The position numbers and the translations under genes are program-made. The notes beneath the pieces were generated by a model, which worked only from the letters and a program-made list of their open reading frames with translations, was not told where the DNA came from and did no database searches. This document shows, piece after piece, positions 17,385-25,564 of a stretch of DNA of 64,000 nt. Origin of the DNA: an uncultured Draconibacterium sp. (GTDB taxonomy: Bacteria; Bacteroidota; Bacteroidia; Bacteroidales; Prolixibacteraceae); NCBI RefSeq assembly GCF_913063105.1, contig NZ_CAJXYQ010000001.1, positions 248,001-312,000 on the forward strand. Direction: 5' to 3'. Position 1 is the stretch's first letter. Each line of letters starts with the position of its first letter.

Positions 17385-18416
17385 ATGCCAAATATTTTCA
17401 AAATAATAGAAAAGGTTACAAGTAGAATAGAGCCATTCCATTCTGAGTTTTTGGCAGATGCATTACGTAAAAATAGCTCATTATTAGTTGGCCTGCTGCA
17501 TTTAATACAAAACCAAACCAGAATTAACCTTTCCGACCTCATCAATGCCAACCAATTTGAAGTCATCAGCGAAGATTCCTTTGACGATAATAAAAGAATA
17601 GATATTGTTATTCTCTCCCCTGCTTCCAAAGATATTGTAGGTATTGAGGTTAAAACAACTGATTCGAGTGTACGAGACAATCAGCTAAACGAGTATTACG
17701 CCAAACTCACGAACAAATACCCTGGCAAGAGAATTATTTTTGTCTTTCTCACCCCATATAACATTGATAACTTGCCAGAAGAAATTAATCCCTCTAACAT
17801 TAAAGCCATTAAGGAATTTTCTTACTATGCCAGTAACCACACTAACTCAGTGCATCTAAATTGGGATCAGGTGATTAGCTTGTATCAAGATCTCGATAAT
17901 TATGCAGGAAGCATTTTTGAATCACACCATGATTTCATTCAAAAAAGAGTAACAAATACCGCCAAGTTAATTAGCAGATTATCAAACTTGGAAAGAAACA
18001 GAGGTCTTGCTGATTTCTTTGGAGAAGAATGTGTTGAAACTTTTTTAGAAAAAATTATGGATAGTAATATAACATACCAGGAGAATGAGAGCAATATAAC
18101 TTTCCCCATTCCCAATAATACAACAGCAATAGGAAATCTACTTTCATTGTTTAGCATCCTTATTGAATCTGATAATCTTAAAAAAACCGTTAAAAGACAG
18201 GATAGAGTCGAGAAGGCATTAATCCTCAGCTACGAAAACAGCTCACATGGAGATTTCTTTATATCCTTCTTTGACTTGATCCATTCTTATAAATACCTTT
18301 GGATAGAAGGGAAAGGAAACCTGGGAATAAGAGCAGCACACGAATCACACCCAAGTTCGGGTGTGAGCTTATTTACGATAGACAGAAATTCAATAGCGAT
18401 CCGTAAAACAAGATAG
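17385..18416 (+). CDS. PD-(D/E)XK nuclease superfamily protein
   Basis: In this 343-residue protein the N-terminal part shows the nuclease core: RIDIVI (D73), then GIEVK (E88, K90), and QLNEYY (Q100), the D-x14-ExK spacing of the PDDEXK_4-like group. This predicts a metal-dependent DNA endonuclease. The C-terminal ~200 residues are of unknown fold. ATG 17385 is chosen; a TTG three codons upstream is less likely. Gaps of 20 and 17 bases to its neighbours indicate one operon with the methyltransferase and the GmrSD-like gene. It may be a second effector of the same system or an independent defence protein. Confidence 0.75.
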   Translation: MPNIFKIIEKVTSRIEPFHSEFLADALRKNSSLLVGLLHLIQNQTRINLSDLINANQFEVISEDSFDDNKRIDIVILSPASKDIVGIEVKTTDSSVRDNQLNEYYAKLTNKYPGKRIIFVFLTPYNIDNLPEEINPSNIKAIKEFSYYASNHTNSVHLNWDQVISLYQDLDNYAGSIFESHHDFIQKRVTNTAKLISRLSNLERNRGLADFFGEECVETFLEKIMDSNITYQENESNITFPIPNNTTAIGNLLSLFSILIESDNLKKTVKRQDRVEKALILSYENSSHGDFFISFFDLIHSYKYLWIEGKGNLGIRAAHESHPSSGVSLFTIDRNSIAIRKTR

Positions 18417-18433
18417 AACTAAAAACTAATAAG

Positions 18434-20386
18434 ATGGAAATATCAACACTTTTATCACACATTGACAACGGCCATATGGCTTTACCTGAGTTTCAACGAG
18501 GCTATGTTTGGAACAGAGATCAGGTACGTAGTTTTTTTGATTCATTATACAAGAGGCATCCTGTTGGAAGTTTACTTGTCTGGGCAACGCAATCAACCAA
18601 TGCAGTGCATCGTGGTGATGGACAGTTAGCACCCGGAATTGTAAAACTAATACTTGATGGCCAACAAAGAATGACAACGCTATACGGGGTAATACGAGGT
18701 AAAGCTCCGAAGTTTTTCGAAGGCAATGAGAAGGCATTTACAGGGCTTTACTTTAACCTGGCGACGGAACAGTTCATGTTTTACTCGCCAATGAAAATGG
18801 ACGAAGATCCGCTATGGATTAATGTTACCGAACTGATGAAAAAAGGACACGATGGGATTGATGAATTAACTGCCAGGCTATATAGTAAACCGGAATTAAC
18901 AGGACAATCGAGATATGTTGGTAAACTGGCTAAATTACTTGGGATTAAAGATGTCTCGTTCAACATTGAAGATGTTACAGGAGAAGATAAAACTATTGAT
19001 GTTGTAGTTGATATTTTCAACAAAGTTAACAGCGGCGGAACCAAACTATCAAAAGGAGACCTTGCCTTAGCTAAAATTTGTGCAGAATGGCCGGATGCCC
19101 GGGATTTAATGAGAGGGCAGATTGATGATTGGAAACATTCGGAATATCATTTCAACCTGGATTGGTTATTAAGGTCTGTAAATACCATCTTAACAGGTGA
19201 AGCAAAATTTCAATATCTACATAATCAGAAAGCTGTGGACATTGAGAATGCGTTTAAAAAGGCAACAAAACATATTGATAATGTACTTAATCTAATTTCA
19301 GGCAGATTAGGATTAGATCATGACCGAGTATTATTTGGCCGTTTCGCCATACCAGTCATGGTTCGATTGTTAGATAACTTAAATGGAGGATTAGACGAGA
19401 CAACAAGAGACAAACTCTTATTTTGGTACGCTCAGGCTGGTATGTGGGGACGATTTTCCGGTTCAACAGAATCTTATATCGATAAGGATTTATCAGTGAT
19501 AGAAGGTAAGGAGAATGGAATTGATAATCTTATAGAGCAACTAAGACTATGGCATGGAGGATTAAAAGTGGAACCAGGGCACTTTTCCGGCTGGAGTCTT
19601 GGTGCCAGGTTTTATCCGGTTTTGTATATGCTAACCCGTATGGGAGAGGCCAAAGATTGGGGTACTGGAATTCCATTAAAAGCCAGCTTGCTGGGTAAAA
19701 TGAATAAACTTGAGGTACACCACATATTTCCAAAGGCACAACTTTATAAGTACGGTTATTCAAGGGCAGAAGTTAATGCACTTGCAAACTTCTGTTTCCT
19801 TACTAAGGATACAAATCTAAAAATTAGTGACAGGTTGCCGGAAATATATTTTGAAGAAGTGGAAAGCAGTCATCCTGGCGCACTATCTTCTCAATGGATT
19901 CCAATGAATGAGGATTTATGGAAAATTGAAAACTACCGATTGTTCCTTCAGGAGAGACAAAAACTTTTAGCTGAAGAAACGAATAAGAAAATGGAAGAAT
20001 TGCTACATGGCGACACAAAATGGTTGTCTGGTTCGACTGTTCAACCACCGCAAAAAATATATGGAGGAATTTCTTCTGACGATGAAGAAAAAGAACTGGA
20101 AGAACTTGCATCGTGGGTAGAAGAACAAAACCTGACACCCGGTGAGATAGCATATGATTATTCCAATCCTGAAACAGGCCAGCAAGAAGCCATATTTGAC
20201 TTAGCATGGCCAAATGGCATTCAGGAAGAATTAAGTGAACCGGTGGCTGTTCTGCTTAACGAAGGAGCAGAAACTCTTGCCATAGCTAATAATGCTGGAT
20301 TTAGATGTTATACATCAGTAGATGATTTTAAACGATATATTGAAAAAGAAATATTGAGAAAAGACAAACAGCTTATGCTCTACTAA
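18434..20386 (+). CDS. GmrSD-like fused DUF262-DUF1524 protein (type IV restriction-like)
   Basis: This 650-residue protein has two domains. The N-terminal DUF262 (ParB/Srx-like, GmrS type) has PEFQRGYVW (about 18-26), LILDGQQRMTTLYG (71-84) and FNKVNSGGTKLSKGD (about 194-208). The later HNH-type nuclease (DUF1524, GmrD type) has EVHHIFPK (about 426-433) and the distal NFCFLT and NLKIS. In characterised relatives (GmrSD, BrxU) the first domain hydrolyses NTP and the second cuts DNA with modified bases. The ~110 C-terminal residues are an extra acidic domain. It starts 17 bases after the PD-(D/E)XK gene and is probably the last gene of this operon. Confidence 0.88.
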   Translation: MEISTLLSHIDNGHMALPEFQRGYVWNRDQVRSFFDSLYKRHPVGSLLVWATQSTNAVHRGDGQLAPGIVKLILDGQQRMTTLYGVIRGKAPKFFEGNEKAFTGLYFNLATEQFMFYSPMKMDEDPLWINVTELMKKGHDGIDELTARLYSKPELTGQSRYVGKLAKLLGIKDVSFNIEDVTGEDKTIDVVVDIFNKVNSGGTKLSKGDLALAKICAEWPDARDLMRGQIDDWKHSEYHFNLDWLLRSVNTILTGEAKFQYLHNQKAVDIENAFKKATKHIDNVLNLISGRLGLDHDRVLFGRFAIPVMVRLLDNLNGGLDETTRDKLLFWYAQAGMWGRFSGSTESYIDKDLSVIEGKENGIDNLIEQLRLWHGGLKVEPGHFSGWSLGARFYPVLYMLTRMGEAKDWGTGIPLKASLLGKMNKLEVHHIFPKAQLYKYGYSRAEVNALANFCFLTKDTNLKISDRLPEIYFEEVESSHPGALSSQWIPMNEDLWKIENYRLFLQERQKLLAEETNKKMEELLHGDTKWLSGSTVQPPQKIYGGISSDDEEKELEELASWVEEQNLTPGEIAYDYSNPETGQQEAIFDLAWPNGIQEELSEPVAVLLNEGAETLAIANNAGFRCYTSVDDFKRYIEKEILRKDKQLMLY

Positions 20387-20524
20387 CCCTGTCAAAACTC
20401 TAACCTAACTCAAATCAACAGGCTCAATGAGATTAGCAATAAAGAGGCCTTAATTGTCGCCCAAGAGTTCTCCGGTATTATTTTGCGTGAGGATTATAAG
20501 AAGCTGGCAGAGTTGAATGTTTGA
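20387..20524 (+). pseudogene. Relic of a methyltransferase 3' end
   Basis: A frame without its own start runs from 20387 and ends TGA at 20522-20524. It reads NRLNEISNKEALIV, then GIILREDYKKLAELNV. This parallels the end of the methyltransferase at 12929-16441, which reads YKLYELSYEEALIV, then GIISREDYEQAG and ELAEWEV. The DNA is also similar (for example TTGCGTGAGGATTAT against TCGCGTGAGGATTAT). So the last ~40 codons of a second, diverged methyltransferase survive here, between the GmrSD-like gene and the AlbA-type gene. Confidence 0.8.
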
Positions 20525-20570
20525 TATAGATTTTTATAACTTTGATAAAAAAGCTTAAACGATTGCATTA

Positions 20571-22214
20571 ATGGAAGAAAACATATTCTTCGACAGAAAA
20601 TCATTAAAACTGGTTACCGGAAAAACTGCCGACTGGAATGAAATAGCCAAGGATTGTGTAAGTTTTGCAAATTCAAGAGGCGGCAGCATACTCATTGGAA
20701 TTGAAGATGAAGAAAATGAACCTGCAGTTAATCAAAAAATAAATCCGGATTTACCTCAGAAAATTATAAAAAGAGTTTCAGAACTCACAATTAACGTCGG
20801 AACAACGGCTACAATTATTACCAGTAAAAATGGTGGTGAGTATGTCGATTTAAAGGTATTACCAAGCATTTCAACAATTGCCAGCACTACCGATGGAAAG
20901 TACTACTATCGAGTCTCAGATAATTGCCTCCCACTACCTCCTGACGAGCTTATGCGGTTGCTTACCGATAAACCATCATACATTTGGGAGACTAAAGTCG
21001 TTCGCAATGTACCGAAAACCGAAATTGATGAAGCCAAACTTCAAAGTTTCATTCTAAATATTCAAGCATCTGACCGTATTAGCAAATTTGTAAGAGATAA
21101 AGGCAAAGACGAACTACTGGAATACTACTTAATGGCAGAAGGCCAACATTTAACGAACCTGGGCGTGCTTTGGCTTGGCAAAAGAAACGATCGTGCTAAA
21201 CTTCTCTATGCACCGGTTGTTCAATTCCTTAAGTATGACGAGCATGGACAGCGTGTTAATAAAATGGTTTGGGACGACTTTTGGTTGAACCCTAAGGAGT
21301 TAATAGAAGCTGTTTGGACACAGATTCCCGACTGGAAAGAAGGAATAGAAGTATCAGATGGCATGTTCCGAAAATTTATCCCTAATTACGAAGAAGAAGT
21401 TGTACGAGAACTCTTGGTAAATGCCCTTGTCCACAGACCATATACAACGCGTGGCGATATTTTCATTAACCTATATCCAGACCGATTAGAAATTCGTAAC
21501 CCGGGTCTTTTCCCGCTCGGAGTTACCACAGAAAACATTCTTCATAAAACCATACGAAGAAATGAACACCTTGCAAAAGTCTTTTACGATTTAAAACTGA
21601 TGGAACGCGAAGGATCTGGTTATGACAAGATGTATGAGATTCTGTTAGGTAATGGCAAAGAAATTCCTATTCCAAATGAAGGAGATGACAGTGTTTGGGT
21701 TACTGTAAAAAAACGTATTACAAAAAATGAGATTGTGTCCTTCATTAATCGAGTAAATAATGAATATCAGTTACGACAAAAAGAACTTATATGCTTAGGC
21801 TTGGTCGCGCAGCATACAACCCTATCCGCAATCGAATTTTCATCACTTCTAAATCTGCCAGGACAAAATGCCATAAAAGACTGGTTAGGAAGATTAATTG
21901 ACCTCGGAGTTATCAGAACAAAAGGCAAAACCAAAGGAACCGAGTACTTCGTGAACCCGGAATTATTAAGAAAAACCAAATTTAAAGGCAAAACTACTCT
22001 TAAAAAGATTGAAGATCACAGGCTCCGAGAATTGATATATCAAGACCTAATTACTTATCCCAAAAGCGCAATAGGTGATATTCATAATAGAATTGGAAAG
22101 GAAATCTCGAAGCGTCGAATAAAATTTCAATTAGATCAAATGAAAGAAAAAGATGAAATCGTTTGGGATGGAGAAAAGAGATGGCGCCGATATTCTATCA
22201 ACAAAAAGGCATGA
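20571..22214 (+). CDS. AlbA_2 (Schlafen-like) and HATPase domain protein
   Basis: This 547-residue protein is often annotated as an ATP-binding protein or transcriptional regulator. The N-terminal AlbA_2 domain (about 5-130) has DCVSFANSRGGSILIGIED and YYYRVSDNCLPL. The middle HATPase_c_4-like part (about 275-360) has ELLVNALVHRPY, RLEIRNPGLFP and EREGSGYDKMYE. Two winged-helix segments follow, and the C-terminus is basic. Members are frequent in defence islands and next to restriction genes; whether they regulate or cut nucleic acid is not settled. It is separated from the cassette by 184 bases holding the methyltransferase relic, so it may be a separate transcription unit. Confidence 0.8.
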   Translation: MEENIFFDRKSLKLVTGKTADWNEIAKDCVSFANSRGGSILIGIEDEENEPAVNQKINPDLPQKIIKRVSELTINVGTTATIITSKNGGEYVDLKVLPSISTIASTTDGKYYYRVSDNCLPLPPDELMRLLTDKPSYIWETKVVRNVPKTEIDEAKLQSFILNIQASDRISKFVRDKGKDELLEYYLMAEGQHLTNLGVLWLGKRNDRAKLLYAPVVQFLKYDEHGQRVNKMVWDDFWLNPKELIEAVWTQIPDWKEGIEVSDGMFRKFIPNYEEEVVRELLVNALVHRPYTTRGDIFINLYPDRLEIRNPGLFPLGVTTENILHKTIRRNEHLAKVFYDLKLMEREGSGYDKMYEILLGNGKEIPIPNEGDDSVWVTVKKRITKNEIVSFINRVNNEYQLRQKELICLGLVAQHTTLSAIEFSSLLNLPGQNAIKDWLGRLIDLGVIRTKGKTKGTEYFVNPELLRKTKFKGKTTLKKIEDHRLRELIYQDLITYPKSAIGDIHNRIGKEISKRRIKFQLDQMKEKDEIVWDGEKRWRRYSINKKA

Positions 22215-22356
22215 AATAATTAACAATTGTTGATAGATTGTTGATAGAATCTGTTAATAGAAATTAATACATGATGCTATGATTGATTCCCATTAAGAAC
22301 AGAAATGCACATCTATATCACTGATTTACTGATTCATTTTACACTAAGCCAGTCTG
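22215..22356. other. Convergent gap with short repeats
   Basis: This gap between the AlbA-type gene and the integrase contains the palindrome AACAATTGTT and two copies of ATTGTTGATAG 12 bases apart (about 22222-22246). No T-rich terminator hairpin is visible. Confidence 0.4.
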
Positions 22357-23748
22357 CTAATTTGCCTTTTTAAGAACCCTCATTTTCATATCAACAACAC
22401 TGAATGTATTCTCTAAATTCTTTCGCAACGCATCCGGATCTTCGTTAATATACTTACGAAGTGTTTTAAAGTCTGTGTGCTGAGTTATATCCATGACTTG
22501 AGGAATTGGCATCTTCGCCACATTTAGAAGCAAGGAAACACATGTTCTACGCCCCGTGTGCATTGTTATGTGCTTATGAAGGGGTTCTGTCCTAACCAAT
22601 TTATCGCGACCTCTCATACGTTCAGTTGAGACCATCCTATCAAGTTCAGCCTCCTCAGCTGCTTCCTTCACGTAATCGTTAAACTTTTGGTTACTGATCT
22701 CAGGCAGTTTAAAGTTGTACTTTTTCAAGACTTGGAGTGCTGGTGCAATGTAACCGATAAAAGGAACAATAGTCTTCTTACCTGTTTTCTCAGCCTTAAA
22801 AATCCAGGAGTCACCTACAATATCTGCCTTATTAAAGTTTGCAATATCTCCCCATCGCTGTCCGGTAAACGCGGCAAAACAGAATAAGTCACGCACTTGT
22901 TCCAAGCGTTTATCCGCAGAAAAATCATGTTCATAGAATTTCTTTAACTCATCCATTGAGAGTGTAACAATATCTTGTTTAGGTTTCCTTCGCGAAGAAA
23001 AGTCGGTACGCTGAAACTCACGATTCTTGTGATGTCCGCGTTCAAGGGACCACTTAAGAAAGTGTTTTAAGTTTTCAAGATATTTTGACACGGTGTCATT
23101 CAACAATCCTTTTTCGTTATTACCTTCCTTGTCCTTTCTCTTTGGATTTTCTACTTCTGTCAAAAGGTAGTTCCTGTAATCATCATAGAAATTCATATCA
23201 ATCTGTGAGAAGGTGAGGTTCTGGTACTTTCTTTTGTCCGCGCAAAATCCTTCCAATGACTTTTTCAGCGTCTTATACTTCTGAATAGTCCTTGGTGACA
23301 CATTCGTTTTATTCTTATCTATATAGTCCTGTAATACATCAAAGAAGCCCGTTCCATCTTCAAAGTCAGGATTCTGCTCTGACTTTACGAACTCTACGAT
23401 TTTCTCCTTTACCTGATTGAATGTAATGTCTGCATTCTCGTTTACCAAACCGTTATAGAAGTCCGTTACATTTTTGTATAGTGTAGTGATTCTTTTATTG
23501 AATTCAGAACTCCCCGTTAGATTCGTCTTCATTCGTTGTTTGCTGAAGTCCCAATCTTTCGCGCGAATATTGAGGTCTGTCTTACATTTAAACCTGTTTT
23601 TCCTATCAAAACCAAATACCATTAAGATCGGTGTTTCAATAGGATTGAAGTACTTATCAAGCCTACCGTTTTTTTGCTTCTGCTCTTTTACTTTATCTGA
23701 GCTACCTTTTTTAAATTTCTCTCGTAGTACAAAATTGATGTTTGCCAT
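22357..23748 (-). CDS. Tyrosine-type site-specific integrase of the element
   Basis: This 463-residue recombinase has an N-terminal arm-binding part, a core-binding SAM-like domain (about 130-245) and a catalytic domain (about 260-440). Catalytic residues are R298 (TGQRWGD), H397 and R400 (HTGRR), H424 (TQHTD) and the nucleophile Y433 (LRKYI). It belongs to the Bacteroidota phage_int_SAM_5-like integrases that use tRNA genes. The ATG at 23748 (start MANINFVLREKF) is preferred to an upstream GTG-type frame, because that stretch would translate the 11-bp tandem repeats at 23778-23810. It lies 188 bases from attR and transcribes into the element. Confidence 0.95.
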   Translation of the reverse strand: MANINFVLREKFKKGSSDKVKEQKQKNGRLDKYFNPIETPILMVFGFDRKNRFKCKTDLNIRAKDWDFSKQRMKTNLTGSSEFNKRITTLYKNVTDFYNGLVNENADITFNQVKEKIVEFVKSEQNPDFEDGTGFFDVLQDYIDKNKTNVSPRTIQKYKTLKKSLEGFCADKRKYQNLTFSQIDMNFYDDYRNYLLTEVENPKRKDKEGNNEKGLLNDTVSKYLENLKHFLKWSLERGHHKNREFQRTDFSSRRKPKQDIVTLSMDELKKFYEHDFSADKRLEQVRDLFCFAAFTGQRWGDIANFNKADIVGDSWIFKAEKTGKKTIVPFIGYIAPALQVLKKYNFKLPEISNQKFNDYVKEAAEEAELDRMVSTERMRGRDKLVRTEPLHKHITMHTGRRTCVSLLLNVAKMPIPQVMDITQHTDFKTLRKYINEDPDALRKNLENTFSVVDMKMRVLKKAN

Positions 23749-23777
23749 GCTATTCAAGGTTTTTAGAATAATTAATT

Positions 23778-23810
23778 TTGGGACACATTTGGGACACATT
23801 TGGGACACAA
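23778..23810. repeat. Three tandem 11-bp repeats at the right end of the element
   Basis: TTTGGGACACA occurs three times in perfect tandem, and two diverged copies lie at 5618-5639 in the same orientation. The block lies between the integrase start and its likely promoter, 127 bases from the attR core, as expected for integrase arm-type binding sites that also allow autoregulation. Confidence 0.65.
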
Positions 23811-23840
23811 TGTCTTAATCATTCAATATTTCATCGAATC

Positions 23841-23848
23841 CAAAAATA
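23841..23848 (-). promoter_or_regulatory. -7 promoter box for the integrase
   Basis: On the minus strand it reads TATTTTTG, a full match to TAnnTTTG. The 11-bp tandem repeats would lie in the leader of the transcript. Confidence 0.45.
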
Positions 23849-23936
23849 AAGAAATATTCCTAAAAGCACTATATATAGAGACTTTTATTTAACTGGCCGA
23901 TTAAAATAAAAATTAAGAAAAAATAATTTTGTAGCG

Positions 23937-23957
23937 CGGCTCCCGCTACTTTTAAAA
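23937..23957 (+). repeat. attR: right 21-bp direct repeat
   Basis: It is identical to 5550-5570. It is the leftover 3' tip of the tRNA-fMet gene, from which the original gene continued into the terminator that follows. Confidence 0.93.
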
Positions 23958-23986
23958 GCCAGAAGACATTTTCTTCTGGCTTTTTT
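23954..23986 (+). terminator. Displaced native terminator of tRNA-fMet
   Basis: AAAAGCCAGAAGA pairs with TCTTCTGGCTTTT and ends in more T. Before integration it would have followed the tRNA gene by 12 bases. Confidence 0.9.
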
Positions 23987-24076
23987 CGTATTATCGCACC
24001 CGTTAAACACCTATATCTTTACTACTTTTAATTCCGATTATTATATCCTTATCTATTCAAAAAAAATTTATATAAA

Positions 24077-24107
24077 AGGTAGGGGTAAATTGTTTGAGTT
24101 CGGTATG
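24077..24107 (+). promoter_or_regulatory. Candidate ECF-sigma promoter of the sigma/FecR/TonB operon
   Basis: AGGTAGGGG (24077-24085), a 15-base spacer and CGGTATG (24101-24107). The same pair with the same spacing (AGGTAGGGG, 15 bases, CGGTGTG) precedes the gene at 28243. This suggests -35 and -10 boxes read by the ECF sigma factor encoded just downstream (autoregulation). Confidence 0.65.
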
Positions 24108-24215
24108 TTTATGAAAGTTGGGAAAAACCATCTTTTTTATGCAGGCAAAAAGAAGCAAACAACTAAAGCTTGTAAGGTGCACTAAGTTGATATAAACCCG
24201 ATAAAACAAAGAAAA

Positions 24216-24713
24216 TTGACCAAGGAAGAGTTTAAAGGATTATTTGACGAACAGTTTGATCGGATAAGAAACTACATCTATTACCGGTCGGGCGACAAAG
24301 AACTGGCTACTGATATTGCGCAGGAGGCATTTATGAAATTATGGGAGAAAGATTTTGAATTCCATCCGCAAAAAAATGTAGGATTGCTGTACAAGCTGGC
24401 TACCGAACTTTTTATTTCGAGATACAGGCGCAATAAAATTGCCGACAATTATAAAAGCTATGTACAATTTAAGTTAAACGACGATGCTATTAAGCCCGAC
24501 GAAATGATGGAATACGAACAACTTAAAGAAGACTACGAAAAAGCACTTGCTGAAATGAGCGAAAAACAACGAACGGTATTTTTACTCAATAAACACGAGG
24601 GGTTTAAACAAACCGAAATTGCCGAACAACTAGGCATAAGTATTAAAGCCGTTGAAAAACGAATGAAAAATGCCTTAAGTCTGCTACGCGTAAAATTGAA
24701 TTACAATGGTTAA
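24216..24713 (+). CDS. ECF-type RNA polymerase sigma-70 factor
   Basis: This 165-residue sigma factor has region 2 at about 8-75 (DEQFDRIRNYIYY, DIAQEAFMKLWE) and region 4 at about 105-160 (MSEKQRTVFLLNKHEGFKQTEIAEQLGISIKAVEKRM), the form that pairs with FecR in Bacteroidota. No ATG is available before region 2, so TTG 24216 is taken as the start. The next genes are an anti-sigma factor (17 bases later) and a TonB-dependent receptor, a cell-surface signalling unit in which the receptor passes a signal through FecR to this sigma factor. Confidence 0.92.
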   Translation: MTKEEFKGLFDEQFDRIRNYIYYRSGDKELATDIAQEAFMKLWEKDFEFHPQKNVGLLYKLATELFISRYRRNKIADNYKSYVQFKLNDDAIKPDEMMEYEQLKEDYEKALAEMSEKQRTVFLLNKHEGFKQTEIAEQLGISIKAVEKRMKNALSLLRVKLNYNG

Positions 24714-24730
24714 CAGAAAAATTTGAAGTG

Positions 24731-25561
24731 ATGAAAAAAGATAATACGGAAAAAATAAACAGCTTAACCGAGATGGTGGAAGTAGACTATCCGCAATCAA
24801 AAGAAAGCATATGGAATTTAATGGAAGAGCAACTTACAAGGCCTGCCACAAAAGAAACAAAAGTGCGAAAATTGAATTTTCAGCACTTGGCTATTGCCGC
24901 GTCTGTTGCTATTTTACTGGGTATTGGCTCTTTTATGCGTTTTTACCAGATAGATTATACCGCCACCGCTGGCGAACACCTCACTGCCCAACTGCCCGAT
25001 GGTTCAGTGGTTGATTTAAACGGACAGTCAAGCTTGCAGGTAAATCCTTACTGGTGGAAAGTAAAACGAACCGTTAAACTTAAAGGTGAGGCCTATTTTG
25101 AAGTGGAAAAAGGAAAACGTTTTTCGGTGGTGAGCAACAATGGTAGAACAACGGTATTAGGCACAAGTTTTAATATATATGCCCGCAATAACCATTACGA
25201 GGTAAGCTGTTTAACTGGTAAAGTTGAGGTAGAAGTTGGAAGTGGAATAAAGCAAATTATTTATCCTAATCAGCAAGCCATTTTAAAAAATAACAGCATT
25301 GAGGTTGCCGAAACTAACGTTACACACGCTACTGATTGGAGAAACAATACATTTTTCTTTACATCAGAACCTTTACAAAGGGTATTTAACGATATTGCAA
25401 TTGCTTACAACATAAATATTGATGTACAAACAGAAGATATTTACACCGGCAGCTTTAAACAGTCAGACAACATTGAAGATGTTTTAAGTATAGTATGTGT
25501 GCCTTTAAATCTTACATTTGTAAAACAACAATCAGGCGATTATGTAATAAAAAAGAATTGA
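24731..25561 (+). CDS. FecR-type anti-sigma factor
   Basis: This is a 276-residue inner-membrane regulator. The N-terminal ~55 residues are cytosolic and would hold the sigma factor. One membrane helix follows (about 57-74, LAIAASVAILLGIGSFM), then the periplasmic FecR domain with LPDGSVVDLNGQSSL, GEAYFEV and VLGTSFNIYA (about 100-190). A C-terminal domain of DUF4974 type follows (PLQRVFNDIAIAYNINI to the end). ATG 24731 is preferred to the GTG one codon earlier. It ends 3 bases before the receptor frame. Confidence 0.92.
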   Translation: MKKDNTEKINSLTEMVEVDYPQSKESIWNLMEEQLTRPATKETKVRKLNFQHLAIAASVAILLGIGSFMRFYQIDYTATAGEHLTAQLPDGSVVDLNGQSSLQVNPYWWKVKRTVKLKGEAYFEVEKGKRFSVVSNNGRTTVLGTSFNIYARNNHYEVSCLTGKVEVEVGSGIKQIIYPNQQAILKNNSIEVAETNVTHATDWRNNTFFFTSEPLQRVFNDIAIAYNINIDVQTEDIYTGSFKQSDNIEDVLSIVCVPLNLTFVKQQSGDYVIKKN

Positions 25562-25564
25562 TTT

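Noticed and set aside
22357-23808. Longer integrase start giving MSQMCPKCVPK
   Set aside because: That extension is just translation of the 11-bp tandem repeats. The family-typical N-terminus begins at 23748.
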